NCBI RefSeq assembly: GCF_014529535.1
Contig: NW_023503501.1
Span: forward strand, 620,001-684,000
DNA: 64,000 nucleotides
DNA from: Bradysia coprophila
Taxonomy: Eukaryota; Arthropoda; Insecta; Diptera; Sciaridae
Direction: 5' to 3'
Shown here: piece by piece, positions 12,404-25,222 of the stretch
How positions within the stretch are numbered: the first letter of the stretch is position 1
Layout of the letters: each line of letters starts with the position of its first letter
Made by a program: the position numbers and the translations under genes
The notes under the pieces: generated by a model
Seen by the model: the letters and a program-made list of their open reading frames with translations, nothing else
Databases searched by the model: none
What the model was told of the DNA's origin: nothing

Positions 12404-14574
12404 CGCAAATATTGGATGGGAAATGACTTCACTTGACCTACACCACCCGTATTATGAGTGGAATAACGTTACAGGCTTTTATCATAATTACAGTTACAAA
12501 CAACTCGGTACAACGGTGTCAGGAATGTATTTATGTATGTACCTCGTGTTGGTCAATAAATGTATTGGAAGTACCCGGAGTACGTTGCGTAGTCGCCTCA
12601 AAAACTTTATTTTGACGAGTGGGAAACTACAGCAAAGCAAGTAAGTAAAAAGGTGGAACGATTTTGGATTAACCTCAATTTACATCAAAAACTAAATGAT
12701 TTTTCTTACACATATCTGAGTCCGACCCTGACGCCATTAATTTTTAACTATAACGAGTGTGGAAGGAATATAAGTTATGAATTCAATTAAAACAATTGAA
12801 TTCATTTTAAATTGTCTGCTCCAATGTTAATTTAATAAATATAAAAACGTTTCATAAGCGAAGAATTCCCTGTTGTCGACAGCAATGACAAAAATAAGCA
12901 GTGACCTCTGGCTAGAAGAGTGTGTTAAAAGGAATGAAGTAACAGATTTTGTACCAGTAACAGATACTGACATAGTCTTTCGTCAAAACATTAGAGTTTG
13001 CTTGCAATATTTCAATAGTAAAGTAGCTACGACGGGATTGAGCTAAAACATATTCTATTCGTTAATAAATGATGAGATTAGCCAATTCCCCGACAAATAT
13101 AATAAGTTTTGTCATATCAAATGACAATGCACAGTCGGTGAACACAATGTGCATAGTGGCATTCATCTTTGCTCCGTTGCTTTTAGCGGATGTTATTTAC
13201 CGCAACATTTGCTCAGTTATTTATGATGATTTCATTGGATTTTGCATTATAATGCAACTGAAATCTAGAGACGTAAGTCGCACTTAATGTGATGTGGTTT
13301 TAAATTATTTATTCGATCAACGTCATCTTGTTGTATAATCTGTTTTTAAAAGTTTTGTCATTGCTGCTGTTCAAGAGTATATCTTCAAACGTACGTCAGA
13401 CCAAAGTAGGTGACTATCTGTATTTTCGTGAATTTTGGTATAAAAGTCTGGATTTTGCACCATGAGTTAAAAAGGCTGAGGGATTTTCACATTATGTGCC
13501 AAAATATCATAGCCTGGAAACACTTTGTTGACTGGGAACATCGATGACTTTTAAAACTATTTTCCGAAAAAATTCCGGTTTCAACATCCCACAAATCCAT
13601 GTAGAACATTGAGATCCTAACCATATTTTCAGGTTCTTTCTGGTCCTTTCCTGGATTTATGAATATATATTCCTGTGCCATGGCGACAGAGGCAAAGACA
13701 TGACCAATCTCTATAAAGCTGCTTCATTGAAGCAGGTCATACCTTTGTGCATGTACAAGTCTAGTGAATCATTAATGAAGTGAAAGTCAATCTTCATATC
13801 ATTTCTTCAACCAATTTAATAACACATGCGGGTCTATTGGTGAAGTTGAATGACTACTAAGACTGCAAGGCTGCCCATCATGGGCTTTTTATTTTTCAGC
13901 CAGGACCCTTATTGTGTCTTTTTCAATATTTTCTTTGTATTAGTGTGATGTGGTCAAACGAAATATAGAGCAGACATAACGTTCGCATGCCACATATTTC
14001 TAATATGTCTAATTAAATGTGCGAGCAATCAATTCATCAGTAGACAATAATTTAATTTCATTCCGGTTACACATAAACATAATTCATTTATTAAATTGCC
14101 TCATTATAATTATCAAATTATTTGTGACAGTTAATTAGGTGAAAGTTTTGTGGGCATATACTAGTACTGCAAATATCATCACACTCATTCTTGTAATATT
14201 CAAATGGACGGCCATTAACATATACCCCATATACCATATCAGATGTTACCGTGCCATGGGATGTGTTCAGGGTGGGAACTCTGAAATTGAACCTTAAATA
14301 TTACAAATATGGCATATTCTCACATATGCTAGGTAATCTATTTCCATCCACGAACCAACACAGTTCATTTGTAATTTGAATTTATTATTTATTTTGACAC
14401 ATACAACTGGTGGCTCGTTATAATGGACTGAAGTTATTAAGGTTTTGTCTATAGAATTATTGGTCCAGAGGTCATGCAATCAATTTTATCAATTTTGACT
14501 ATGTGTGGCGATGTTTTTTAATTTCCCGCCCCTTTTTTCCGCAATGAAACGGAGCAAAAAGTCATACAGCATGC

Positions 14575-14770
14575 TGAAAGGGAAATTATACACGAGGGAT
14601 TATTTTTTCCCGGTTTACCAATACAACTTTCCTTTTACAAATAATTTAAATCTCTTTATCGTTATGAAGTACCAATTGGTACCAATTTGATGAAGATATT
14701 GGTAAGCCGATTTATTTTTAACGATCAACTCAATACTAGTAACGTTCGTTAATTACCATCCATTGCTAAA
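14575..14770. repeat. Dispersed repeat, copy 1
   Basis: Shares ordered blocks with 54034-54235: GGGAAATTATA near the start, CCTTTTACAAATA, TTGGTACCAATT, GATATTGGTAA versus GAAATATTGGTAA, and AACGTTCG before TTACCATCC. Copies are diverged and have no coding potential. Confidence 0.6.
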
Positions 14771-15059
14771 AGCAGTCTATGAAGGTTATTCTTGGGAATT
14801 CGCAAGGTTACAGGTTACAAAGCTATGACTGCCCAACAATTTTAATCCACGAAGATTACAACTTGGGGGTCTAAGATTCGGCAAAAAATTCCCTTAAAAG
14901 AGAAACCAGAATTCAGGAATTTTATTCCAATACATTTCTGTGACGCATTCTTCAAACCAACTCAGCCCCTTTGTTGTCGACGTCATTTTCAACATGTGCC
15001 ACTTTTCGAAGCAAAATTTGGTTGATCCAATTTTCTTTCCATTTTTTCAATCAACAAGT

Positions 15060-15345
15060 ATTAGCGTAAGCCCCTGTAGCCGTTTCTGGGAACCAGCATT
15101 AGTCTCAGCCAGAACTAGTGAAGGATAAGGACTTACGGCTATGGTACATTCTGAAAAGCTACTTTTCCCATATATGATTCACAGCAAAAACTATATCTTG
15201 AGGCTAGTGCTTGTGCTCAGAAACGGCCCAGATATTTACGCAACTACTTGTTGATTTGAATAGTATTCCCCTTCCTCAACTCACTTATGAAAAAAAGCCA
15301 GGATGGCAATTGAAATGTTTATTTAAAGTTCGTTCAGCACCACTG
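15060..15345. repeat. Dispersed repeat, copy 1
   Basis: Shares ordered blocks with 60640-60835, an intron of Or-a: TCAGAAAC, AACTCRCTTATGAAAAAAA and TTTATTTAAARTTCGTTCARCACCAC-like stretches. Probably a decayed non-autonomous element. Confidence 0.55.
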
Positions 15346-15757
15346 TGTTCTGTGTTATAAATTCTTAAATTTACTTCTCCACAATGTTGTTTCACTTTCC
15401 ACTTTCCGCACAGTGTATGCTACAAGGTATATTGTTGATATAGTATTCACAAAACATCAGCGAAATATTACATTACTGCTATAAGGTTGTATATAAGAGA
15501 CGTGTACGGCTACGAGCGCTTGCGTGAGTATTAGTACGAGTCTCTTATACGGTCTTATATCAGTGAGGTATTTTATCGCAGTGGGCAAACATGTCTTTTT
15601 CTACTGATAAAATTTGGCTTGCAAAACTCTCTAGGGTAAATTTGTTTACTCTTGTGTACGTCGTGTATTTAGCGCACAATACACATACACCGTATGCGAT
15701 AAAATAGATGAATGGGATGCATCGTCAATTTTACTGTTTTCATCATCCAGATTCGAA

Positions 15758-17481
15758 TCAATCAATTAAAATAGCATTTTCCATTTGCTGGTCAAACTGA
15801 ATAAAATATGTTAAGTAAGTCAGTGATGCACCTACAATCTGCAGTTGTAGTGGATAAATAATAGAAAATTTTCGATTAGAGTACATCTAAATAATGCACC
15901 ACAAAAAACTCAGTTGAACTGATTGAAGTTTTGTCTCCACACGTACCACATGTACAATGTTCCAATCAAATTTAAACAGTCCACACGTTATCTCATTGGT
16001 ACAATGAGTTACCTGATGGGAGAATTGTTCCAGCTAAAATTTAGATTTTCGTTGAAAGCTTTTAACGTCCACGATTTTGAATTGAAAATGTAAATTTACT
16101 TGGTTGGTGGATGCATCGTTGCCTGATTTCGTGATAGCTTTATTTATTAGCGATGCGATTTGCTTCGACTGTTGATGAAAACATTGATTTAGGATTTTGT
16201 TTCCGTTTTATTTGTGAGTTTGTATACCTCTGTTGAAATAGCGGTCGATAGACGAATTACTATAAAAAAGAAAATGTTGTAGAAAATGGCACGTGATATG
16301 TACACCGTCGATCCGATTAACAGGAAAACGTCGAATGCTATCACAATTCTGTAGATCATGTATACGCTCATTAAACTGAAAGAGGATGCGGAGAATATAG
16401 CCAGCATGACCTGTTATTGAAAGGAATTGATATGCTTCTGCAAATAGGCTTAACATTGAGCAATATTGTGGATCGAACCTGCATGGAATAAGTGTCAGAA
16501 GCAATTTTTACGACACCCGAAAGCTGTGAATATAATTTTGCAATTTCGCGTATCCCTAGATTCTGCCTTGATGGGTCCACTAAAATGTTGAGATCGCTTT
16601 TTAAGCTAAAAAATTGCCTGCAATTAAAATGCAGTTACCAAAAGTGTTACCAATGGCGGCTCATTCCATGGGAACATGGGAACGGACCGTGTGAGAACTA
16701 CTTTTTCAGATGTTGTATCTACAACAGTAGTTTTACATAAAGTATGAATCCTAAAAAAAATCGTAACCCCGTTCCCGTGTTCCTATGGAATGAGCTGGCA
16801 AGTCACTCACATTACGATTTGATTGATTTTCCGAAAGCGTTCCAAAATGTTATGAAGGAAAAATATGAAAATTGTCACCAACGACGCAAAGCATCCGTCC
16901 GACATTTGTGCTCCCGCATAGAAACGAAATGCTACGATGATATCATCCATTTTAAGGAATTTATAAATTACATAACTGACACAAACATTGGTAATATAAA
17001 TAGCTGCAATGAATGCAGCGTATGTAATGAACGAATTTCGAGTAATGTATCTGTTGCTCAAAACGCCAAGCTTTTTCATCTATAACAGAATCAGCATCAG
17101 TAATTAGTCTTTAGATATAGATGTAGCAACTCCCACCTTAGCATCGAAACTGCGTATCTCACACAAAAGCTTCCAGATTCGATTGCGATTGGTGATATCC
17201 ATGATGCTCATAAACAAATTTGTAAGGGCAAATGAGTAAAATTGAACACGACCAACGAATGCTATAATCACTGAGCTTCTTCCTTCCGTTAAGTGGAACA
17301 ATAAGCTCCGAAGTGTCTTATCATTTTCTGACTGTGAATAGTTTACCGACAAAAACATCCAACCGTAAATTGCAACATAAATAACCAGAATTATAATATC
17401 GGTCACTTTTAGCGATACGCCAGTAGCTTTGACAGATTTCGGCAAATGAAATAGATTGCAGCCAAAACATCGCGAATGCAA
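15758..17481 (-). pseudogene. Gr-d: gustatory receptor pseudogene with two frameshifts
   Basis: Seven-exon Gr on the family plan: about 17481-17137, 17079-16811, 16605-16479, 16410-16228, 16170-16100, 16034-15947, 15838-15758. Exon 1 has CFGCNLFHLP and ends RSFDAK; exon 3 holds EIAKLYSQLSGVV; exon 4 ends LSTAISTE; exon 6 has CGLFKFDW; exon 7 LTYLTYFIQFDQ and a stop. Exons 5 and 6 are 71 and 88 nt instead of the invariant 69 and 87: extra A residues sit in an A run near 16141 and in GGAAAC near 15961. Reading on from exon 5 meets a stop in exon 6. The frame also stays open upstream of the first ATG without an in-frame start, although homology begins earlier. Both indels are in A runs, so sequencing error is a possible alternative. 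Confidence 0.82.
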
Positions 17482-17802
17482 ATACAGTGGGTAGAAGACG
17501 GAGACACGTCTACGTAGTCCATATTGCTGTGAGACTCCAATTGACTTGAAAAACCAATTTTGATCAGCTTTTATGAGTTTGTTTTTATTTAATTATTTAT
17601 TTAGTGCTTCAATTTCGTGAAAATGTAATTAGGGAGCGTTCATAAATGACGTGCGCATTCTGTTGCTTCTACCGCAGTCTGTTATCAACTGTTTTCCAGA
17701 ACTCCATTCCCCCAGTTTAATGTGAACTTCAAATATGAACAGTACCTTAGAAGTCGTTCAAATGTAACAAAACAAACATGGATGTAAAAAAACAAGATCC
17801 GA

Positions 17803-20800
17803 CTACGGTTTCGTATCATTTGCAATGGTTGCATTCGCCAAGATATTTCCCGGGAACGACGAATCGAACTGAATTAGTATCGTTAAGTATGTGGTTATAG
17901 CGCCGACGATCTGGAATAAATTAATTCATTTTCATATACTTCGCTAAAACAAAGTCGCAACACACCGTAAACAACAAGGTCCAGTCGATCGGAAATAATT
18001 TACAAGTGGCAATTGGTGATTGATGTTTTAGTTGTTGAGAGAATAAAATGAGCTACAGAGGTTTTGTTGAAAAAGAAAAAGAAAACATTTTTAAGGAAAT
18101 TAGAGAGCAAATTTTACATTAAAACATTATCAGGATCATCAGTTCCTGTTTACCTTCTCGACAGTTTCCTTATCGGCATAATTGTTGATAGTTTTATGAA
18201 TGAGTACGCCTGTGTGCGCTCCCTAAAACAACGATTTTCATTAGCCAAACGGAAATACGAATACTTCTACCCTACACACTTCACGTTGCACTGAGCTTCC
18301 CATCCAAATTATCATCAGTATAAAGAAGTCGTAGTAGAATCCCCAGAAGTTATGAAATAACGAGCTATAGAACTCCTTTAAGACAAACGGCTCTGACGAA
18401 GAAACGCGATATAAACTAAATATACTCAATACGGAAAACGCGAAATCGCTTGCAATTAAGATCAGAACCTAAAAAAAAGAAAAACTTTTAGTTAAGTGGA
18501 TCCTACCGAAATCGAGAAAACTCGGGAACACATTGTCACAATGACTTTATGTCCGGCAAGATAGTATATAGTTTTCTGCACGACGGAATTTTTATCAAAT
18601 TTCGTCGATTCACATGATGTTGCTGTAGGTTTTACTGAAATTCTCATGGGCAATAGGCCTGTTCATTTTAGAGAAATAGTCTCAAATTCATCTGGCATGG
18701 TGTTTATCTGGTCCGGAAGGCTAAAATATTGGACCCGTATTTTTTTTTGGAATTTTAAAAAATAGTTTAGATCTGAGGAGCGAAGCATTTGTTCAAATGT
18801 ACGAAAGCGTTGGTTAGAAGAGAGGAGAATGATGCTAAAAGTTCGTCCGGATCTATATTTTATCACAGCAATCCGTAGATCTAATCTGTAGCGAGCTAGC
18901 GACTTTGCACTGGAAAAAATCTATTCACTTTACAACGCGCTGTACGACGACAAACATCATGTGTTCCGCTTGCAGGTTAAGCACGTGTTTGTTGTGTAGT
19001 GGATGATGTTTGTCGTCGAACAGCGCGTTGTAAAGTGTACAGTTTTTTTCCAGCTCATTGTCGCTAGCTCGCTACAAATTAGATCTACGGATTGCTGTGA
19101 AAAATATAGATCCCGACGAACTTTTAGAATAAAAATCAAAAATAAATAGAAAATTGACTTGTCCATGTGAATGCATTCACAATGGTCGCCATTTTTGACG
19201 GGGCATTATTGTTGGGAATTACTGTTATTGTGGGGCATTATCGATTTTGTCCAAAAAAGCTGGCGTCCTCTAATGTCATTGTCAATGACACAATGAAATT
19301 CTCAGAAAAATTTGACATTGAGACATTTGAAAGACTAAAATATTTAACCGATTTTGATTTAAAAAAAGTTTCCTTGAAGGGTAGTCAAAAGCAGGGCTCC
19401 ATAACGTTATAACTTTATAGAACAGTTCCAAGTTGTAACGTTATCGGTTGAACTTATTGTCTTTACGTCACAATTCTTACCGTTAAAAAATTCAACCATA
19501 TCATGTAACGTTATAATGATATTTCTAATAATCGTTCAGTATTCTGAAACCGTAGTTCTTAAATATCGTCACAGGTATGTACAAATAACGTTATTGATGT
19601 TCGTTACGGGCGTAACGTTACGAGCTGTAACTTTTAATTTTCGGTTCTGGAAAAAACGTTACATCACGGAACAAAAAAATAACGATATGCCGGAACCCTG
19701 GTCAAAAGTAATAAATTTTGAACCTGATATGAAGTCAATCGTCATATGGTTCGGAAGATATTGTTGGAAAATGGAATACCACGAAAAATGCTAATTTCAC
19801 TGAAATTTATATCGGGCTTAAAATTCAACACTTTTTACTACGTTTCATGGGAAAAAAAGTTTATCAAAATCGGTTCAGTAGTTTTTGAGATGTTGGAAAT
19901 ATGCCCTTTAGTGATGTTGCCCTCGATATAATTATAATAATTATTACAAACCCAACCGATAACGTTCAGGGACATGGAGAAAAATTTAAAATATTGTCAG
20001 TTCGTACATAAGACTCTAATAAAAATTAGAGTTAGCCAGAAAGTGCAATAATTTACATATTTGCAATTTCTCATTGAATAACCCTTTATTTCCTTTGATT
20101 CCTCCAAGACTCTTTATAAGAAAATTTCAAACTCATTACCATCGCGTGTTTTGCGAATTGAAACTCTTCAAGTTAGCGCGGTCCATATGAGATCGTGTGG
20201 CTTTCTCATATAATTTATAATATCAGAAATTATAATCAATTATGTCAACCTTTTGGAGGAAGTAATAAATCCTATTTAGAGCAATCCTTTTATCGACCTT
20301 TGTACATCCTATTCAACCTTTGGCTTCAGAACATCGACCGTCAACTACCTTGGTTTGCGTAAATGCCAATTACTTGATAAAGTAGTTGTTTAATAGTTCG
20401 AGGATGAAGAAAGTGAAAGTAACTTGCTCCAATCCTCATAAATATCGATGAAGTTTGATCCTAAGAATTTATGGCTTGATCCTCAGAAAATTGTGGAATA
20501 AATTGGGATCTGGAACAAACTTACGCGGTATTTGAAAATTTCGATGGTCAAGACCATTGTCTCTAAAGTCAAAATTGAAGATGGTTACCGAATTGACACT
20601 ATATTTAATGGTGATCGTTAGTAATAGGTTATAAAAGTTGGTGATAACTCACTTTTCCCTACTTTTTCGTTAAAAACTATTTTTAGCAACTATTTTCCCT
20701 AACTTTACTCACTTTTCGACTATTATCCTTTAAATTTATCGTGGTATGCCTGCATATGAAACGTCAAATTCAAAATAAAGCTCATTCATAAATTTAAAAA

Positions 20801-21805
20801 TGGCTAAGAGGAGTGAGTGAGTATAGTAGTACTGTACTAGGTTGTAATATGTTGTAACATACAGGTACAATATTTTACCTGAAACGTGAAACGTCGATTA
20901 ACTAATCCAATAATATCTGTTAGCTGATCGTGTAGCCGAGCCATTTTCATAATTTTATCGCATGATGTCCCTTTATTCATGTGTTTGAACATTTTTATTG
21001 GTTGTATCGACTGACCTTCTTCACTGAAAGGATGTTACACTAAATTATACTGTGCTGTATATACCTTGATGGGTAACATTTTCAAATTTTCATGGAACAA
21101 CTTACAGCAAACAATTGTTTAGTCCCTCATACCGTACTTTCAGGCTAAATAGAAGAAACGTGTACAAAGTTGCCGTAAGTCCATAGGTAATGTTTAGTAG
21201 GATGGATGGTGCTAAAAACAGCAGCACAGATGCTAGGTTCACGTGTCCAAAGGACATTACAATGGATACAATCAAAGTTATCAGTATTATTAGAAGCCAC
21301 ATCACTATAAAACGTTTCAGCCGCTGCTTTTGATTGGAATGATTTATCGTTTCATTCAAAGTCAAAAACTAAATTTAATTTTGAATTCATGTCATTGGAA
21401 CCATTAGTATAATACAAAACGTTGTACCTTCAAGTCAAAGTCATTAATTGATTCGATAATATCCCAAGTAGCCGACCTAAACACAAGCTCGTCAACAACG
21501 AGGATGCAACAAAAAATGGATCGGAAAACCATTTCATATTTTACGCCGATTTCCAATAACTTCGATGAGGATACAACGTCGTGAATGTCAATATTTAAAT
21601 TAAAGACGATGCAGGAAATGTACGCGAGTTCATGAATAATGAACAGAAAATGATCGACTTTTGTTAAATAAATTTCATTCGACGAACGGTTCAATATAGT
21701 TGCACTGAAGGGTAAAAGTCGGCAAAATCGAGATGAAATATAAAGTGGACGGATGGTGTCGTACACCGAGTCTGAATATTTTGCTGGTACATTAAGTGAG
21801 AACAT
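17803..21805 (-). CDS. Gr-e: gustatory receptor, intact, 412 aa
   Basis: Complete Gr. Exons: 21805-21428, 21368-21106, 21023-20879, 18468-18280, 18222-18154, 18052-17966, 17910-17803; phases 0, 2, 0, 0, 0, 0. The start [10 protein letters not shown] was preferred over an ATG 63 nt upstream because paralogues Gr-f, Gr-g and Gr-h also begin MFS and an acceptor TTTCAG lies just 5' of it. Key segments: TIRPLYISSR (exon 1), LKVRYEGLNN (exon 2), [16 protein letters not shown] (exon 3), [10 protein letters not shown] and [11 protein letters not shown] (exon 4), [10 protein letters not shown] (exon 5), [11 protein letters not shown] (exon 6), [11 protein letters not shown] (exon 7). Expected: neuronal plasma-membrane taste receptor subunit; ligand unknown. 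Intron 3 is 2.4 kb and carries inserted repeats. Identical exon lengths to Gr-f show recent duplication. Confidence 0.92.
18835..19127. mobile_element. Foldback element in Gr-e intron 3
   Basis: Long inverted repeat: the left arm from 18835 (CTAAAAGTTCGTC, then AGCAATCCGTAGATCTAA) pairs with the right arm ending at 19127. Arms are about 130 bp with a short loop near 18975. No coding capacity. Confidence 0.8.
19400..19690. repeat. Cluster of AACGTTA palindromes in Gr-e intron 3
   Basis: Within about 290 bp the motif (T)AACGTTA recurs at least six times on irregular spacing (near 19402, 19437, 19507, 19587, 19612 and 19655). It probably marks a decayed element; no function is supported. Confidence 0.5.
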
Positions 21806-23155
21806 GTTGATTGCGATGTTGGCTGAAATTTCGAAAAACAAAATCTGAAAAAGGAGATATTGTAACAATTTACGGTAATTCCACGTGATCTCTATGACAA
21901 AGTGATGAGTGCAATGACTGGAGTTTTGAGATTTTATTTAAATTTTGAACTGAAACTAGAGAGAAATACCTTCATTGAAATAACAGATAAAGTGTAGAGC
22001 TCACTGTATAATTGCCTATTACCTGTAACCTGTAACCTGGCATACCAGTCAATCAAAATTCAAAATAGATAATCCTTTCGAAAAACACACAATATGAAAC
22101 CCAAAAATTAGTCCATTAAATGGATTCTTATTGTGAATAGAGTTTATCCAATTGGCAATTTGCAACGAACGGTGCGACGCGTAACGGAAACAATTAGAAC
22201 ATACTTATGTGCGATGGTGGCATCCGTGCAATGTGCATATCCTACTAAGGAGTTCAGGAATGTCCTGAGGACAGCTATTTTTAATAAAAAAAATATGTCC
22301 GATGTCACTTACATTACGTGCAAATCGCGAATAAATGGACTAGAACAATTTCACTGATTTTGTTGATAGCTGATAGATCGGTGTCAATTACTTCGAGTAG
22401 ATCAATTACATTCTGATTTGACTTCACCTGATGCTCAAATTCCTATTATTAATGCTTATGCGAAAAAATAGTCAAAGTCAAAAAGTCAAATATCTACCGA
22501 ATGTGACAACTTTATTCAAAAATTCTTTTTTTTCTTGAAAGCCTGTTTCAATACCACCATTTCGTGGAAAAAAAAATTTTCATGTGAAACCAAATGGCGT
22601 AGATTTTTCCCAAAAAAAGAGACCTGAAAATGCCTTGACCGTCAATTCGAAATCGATTTCATTAAATCACGCAGCGTTCAATCAAAAGGTATTGATTTAA
22701 GTTTTCCAAAAAGCCTTCATTTCACATGAAAAAAGTAGTTCCACGAAATGTTGGTATTGAATCAGACTTTCAAGAAAAAAAAAGAATTTTTGAATAAAGT
22801 TGTCACGTTTGGTAGATATTTTACGTCTAATTTTTTTTTATAAAAACCGCTTTTCCGGTGGAAAAACGATTTTCCATTTTCCAAAAAAAAAATGGTTCCG
22901 CAGTTTTTCATGCTCAATCGCAATAAATAAAAAATTGAAAAACTTAAAGCGAGTGGATTGACACAAGCTAGACTATAAGTAAAATTAACAATACTTCAGG
23001 CCGACATGATTTCAAATTTAATGTGAAGTAACGAACAGTCAGAGCAGAAGAAGAGGAGGGATCGAGCTTGTATAACACTATTGTCATACTCGATTCGAGT
23101 AGTTCATCTTAAAAACTCTATCAACAAGTTTCGTTGATTTTCAGAAAATACTCAC
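21806..23155. other. Candidate 5'-UTR intron and upstream region of Gr-e
   Basis: Between the Gr-e start codon and the candidate non-coding exon at 23156. A TTTCAG acceptor is followed by CCAACATCGC directly before the ATG, as in Gr-f. A foldback element fills 22491-22818. The rest shows nothing else. Confidence 0.45.
22491..22818. mobile_element. Foldback element upstream of Gr-e
   Basis: Arms of about 80 bp: TATCTACCGAATGTGACAAC on the left matches GTTGTCACGTTTGGTAGATA on the right, and the homology continues inward through TTTATTCAAAAATTC and its complement. Non-coding. Confidence 0.75.
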
Positions 23156-23205
23156 CTTCAGCCACAACGAACGAATTCGCGAAAGAGACTAAACAACTCC
23201 ACGAC
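23156..23205 (-). promoter_or_regulatory. Candidate non-coding first exon of Gr-e
   Basis: On the minus strand a stretch containing TTTCGCGAATTCGTTCGTTG ends at a GTGAGT donor (exon end at 23156). The same block lies upstream of Gr-f (30052), with the same donor, and both genes keep a TTTCAG-CCAACATCGC acceptor just before their ATG. Conservation against diverged flanks suggests a 5'-UTR exon near the promoter. The upstream limit is unknown. Confidence 0.5.
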
Positions 23206-23592
23206 CATAAGATAATAACAAAGCGCTTGCCTATACAAGTAGTTTACTGAGTAATTGATCACGCAAAGTGTAGACAATGTACTAACCATTGACTAATTAT
23301 GCGCAATATAGGTGGCTAACGTGCACTCATCGAAATAATAATTATTAGAAAATGATTCTGCCCTTATCATGTCAAAATTTCATTTCACCGACTCGTTGTG
23401 TACTTGACTTATACTTGATACATACAGGGAGAGAAAACTCAAATTGGACATGTTTTCTGTTTTGGGTGTCGTTCGTAAATTTACAGAAAATTTGTTTAAC
23501 AAATGAAAATCTAGATTTTTTCCTTTTAGTATTTTATTCTTGTTCCAAGCGCATGCCTATACTAAATTCAGAAAATAAACATAGCTAACGCC

Positions 23593-24832
23593 GACCCGTA
23601 CGAAACACCTATTCGTATCAAAAGCCTTTAATGTGAAACTCTTCATTTCTCTTACTTCATTTTCTTCTCTGCTGAAAAACTATTCGTGCTTTAAAATCAC
23701 TTGCATTATCCACTCGTTGCCTTGCTATCATCGACAAATAAATTGCCGGAGGCAATATAGACAGCCCCGTACGAAGTCAAATTTCATAAATTCCTATTTA
23801 AATAGCTATATACCGCTATATTTACCTATATTTCACTGTAAATAAACATTTCACAGAGGAATATGCTATTATATAGCTCTATATGCCTGTATATAGCTCA
23901 ATATAGCTGTATATAGGTATATATAGATGTCCATATATGGAATCCCTGAAACCCCTCACACTTAACACATTATTTCCATGTTAACAGAAACTCTCTAAGC
24001 ATCATTTTTCCCACTTTATATCACTTTTAATAAAATCCAATATGGCCGCCGGTAGCCATTTTGTTAGGAAACCGAAAATAGTACCGACGCTTTACATTCG
24101 TTAATACCTTTCAAACAAAAAAAAATCATGAAATTCGGTCAAAATTTACTCGAGATATTGACAAAATACTCCACGTTCACTGTACGGCCGAGTAGCCAGA
24201 TAAGAGCTCACTCTAAGAGACCTAGCTCACGCTCCGGAGAACATAATTTCATAAACTTTTTTTTCCCAGATTGGTACGGTCAATACCTATCTAATAAAGC
24301 TAAAACGAACGAAATATGTTCAAATTTGGCCGACCTACAAGCAAAAACTGCTTGCCGCCCTGTGCCTGTTTCACACCAAGGGGTCTAACTCACAAGTCGG
24401 TCATCCGATTTCCATAAACTTTTTTTTTGTCGATCGGTATTGTAAATATCTTTCATTCGATGTATAATTTACGAGTATAGCGTTTAAATGTCCGGAGATA
24501 TCTTCGAAAAACCGTAAAGCACTTATTGGGCCCCAGCTCAGGAGGGGTCGATCCAAAATCACTCATCTTCGAACTTAGCCTGTCTTTTGACATTACCAAA
24601 CGGGGAAAAAAAGAATTTTCAAAATCGGATGCGTTTTACTCAAGTTATCGTGCAGACAGACAGACAGACGGACGGACGGACGGACGGACGGACGGACAGA
24701 CGGACATTTTTTTTCTTGCTGATTTGGCATCTCTGGACAACCACAATAGGTTTCCCCTTACTCAGGGAGTCCAATTCGACGTGTTACAAACGTATGCGTA
24801 AACCTATAAGACCCCAGTACTTCGTACGGGTC
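23593..24832. mobile_element. 1.24-kb TIR element with GACA/GACG microsatellite
   Basis: Perfect 12-bp terminal inverted repeats, GACCCGTACGAA (23593-23604) and TTCGTACGGGTC (24821-24832). Inside are a TATATAGC-rich tract near 23800-23930 and a GACA/GACG microsatellite at about 24655-24705. No transposase; open frames through the microsatellite are not genes. Its right end abuts the Gr-d-like fragment, which it may have helped to truncate. Confidence 0.75.
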
Positions 24833-24839
24833 TAAAAAT

Positions 24840-25110
24840 CTAATGAAATAGATTACAGCCAAAACATTCCGAATTCCAAACGCAGACTGAAATTTTTGTG
24901 GACATTAGGACTGAATACACTGTTCCAGTTTGATATAACTCAATAGCGGTCCACATAACAGCCTCAACTGCATGAAAACTTATCTATGGAGTGATCTAGT
25001 TCGAACAGGTAGCACGCAGAGAGTTAGTTCAATTGATTTCAAGAACCAACTTCGATTAGCTGTTATGAGTTTATTGATTTGGTGATTAAATTTCGTAAAA
25101 ATGTGATTAG
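24840..25110 (-). pseudogene. Fragment of a Gr-d paralogue
   Basis: Downstream of Gr-f, the minus strand encodes ECFGCNLFH, matching Gr-d exon 1 CFGCNLFH at the DNA level, and the sequence upstream (to about 25110: AATTGA, GAACCAA, TTATGAGTTT, TTTCGT, AAAATG, GATTAGGG) matches the region upstream of Gr-d (17520-17640). The match ends at the edge of the TIR element at 24832. It shows that Gr-d and Gr-e were duplicated together and that the second Gr-d was lost. Confidence 0.7.
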
Positions 25111-25222
25111 GGCACATTCATATTCAACAAAACAAACAGAAATGCTTTAATTATAACTTGTAAACATATAATAAGAAGTACGACAACGTGTACAAGGCGC
25201 AATCCCGACCAAATAAATTCGA

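Larger units (their letters stand above)
12404..15757. other. Intergenic region between Gr-c and Gr-d
   Basis: AT-rich spacer of 3.3 kb. It holds two dispersed repeats listed separately (14575-14770 and 15060-15345). An open frame around 13069-13287 ends in a GTAAGT donor-like site but cannot be joined to any receptor exons. Otherwise nothing supported. Confidence 0.45.

Noticed and set aside
13069-13287. Hydrophobic frame ending at a GTAAGT-like donor, considered as an isolated Gr exon 4
   Set aside because: Lacks the conserved exon 4 residues and has no neighbouring exons on either side.
21806-21868. Upstream ATG extending Gr-e by 21 residues
   Set aside because: Paralogues start at MFS, and the extension overlaps a likely intron acceptor.
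24526-24835. Open frames with RQTDGRTDGRTDG-type repeats
   Set aside because: They translate the GACA/GACG microsatellite of the TIR element at 23593-24832.
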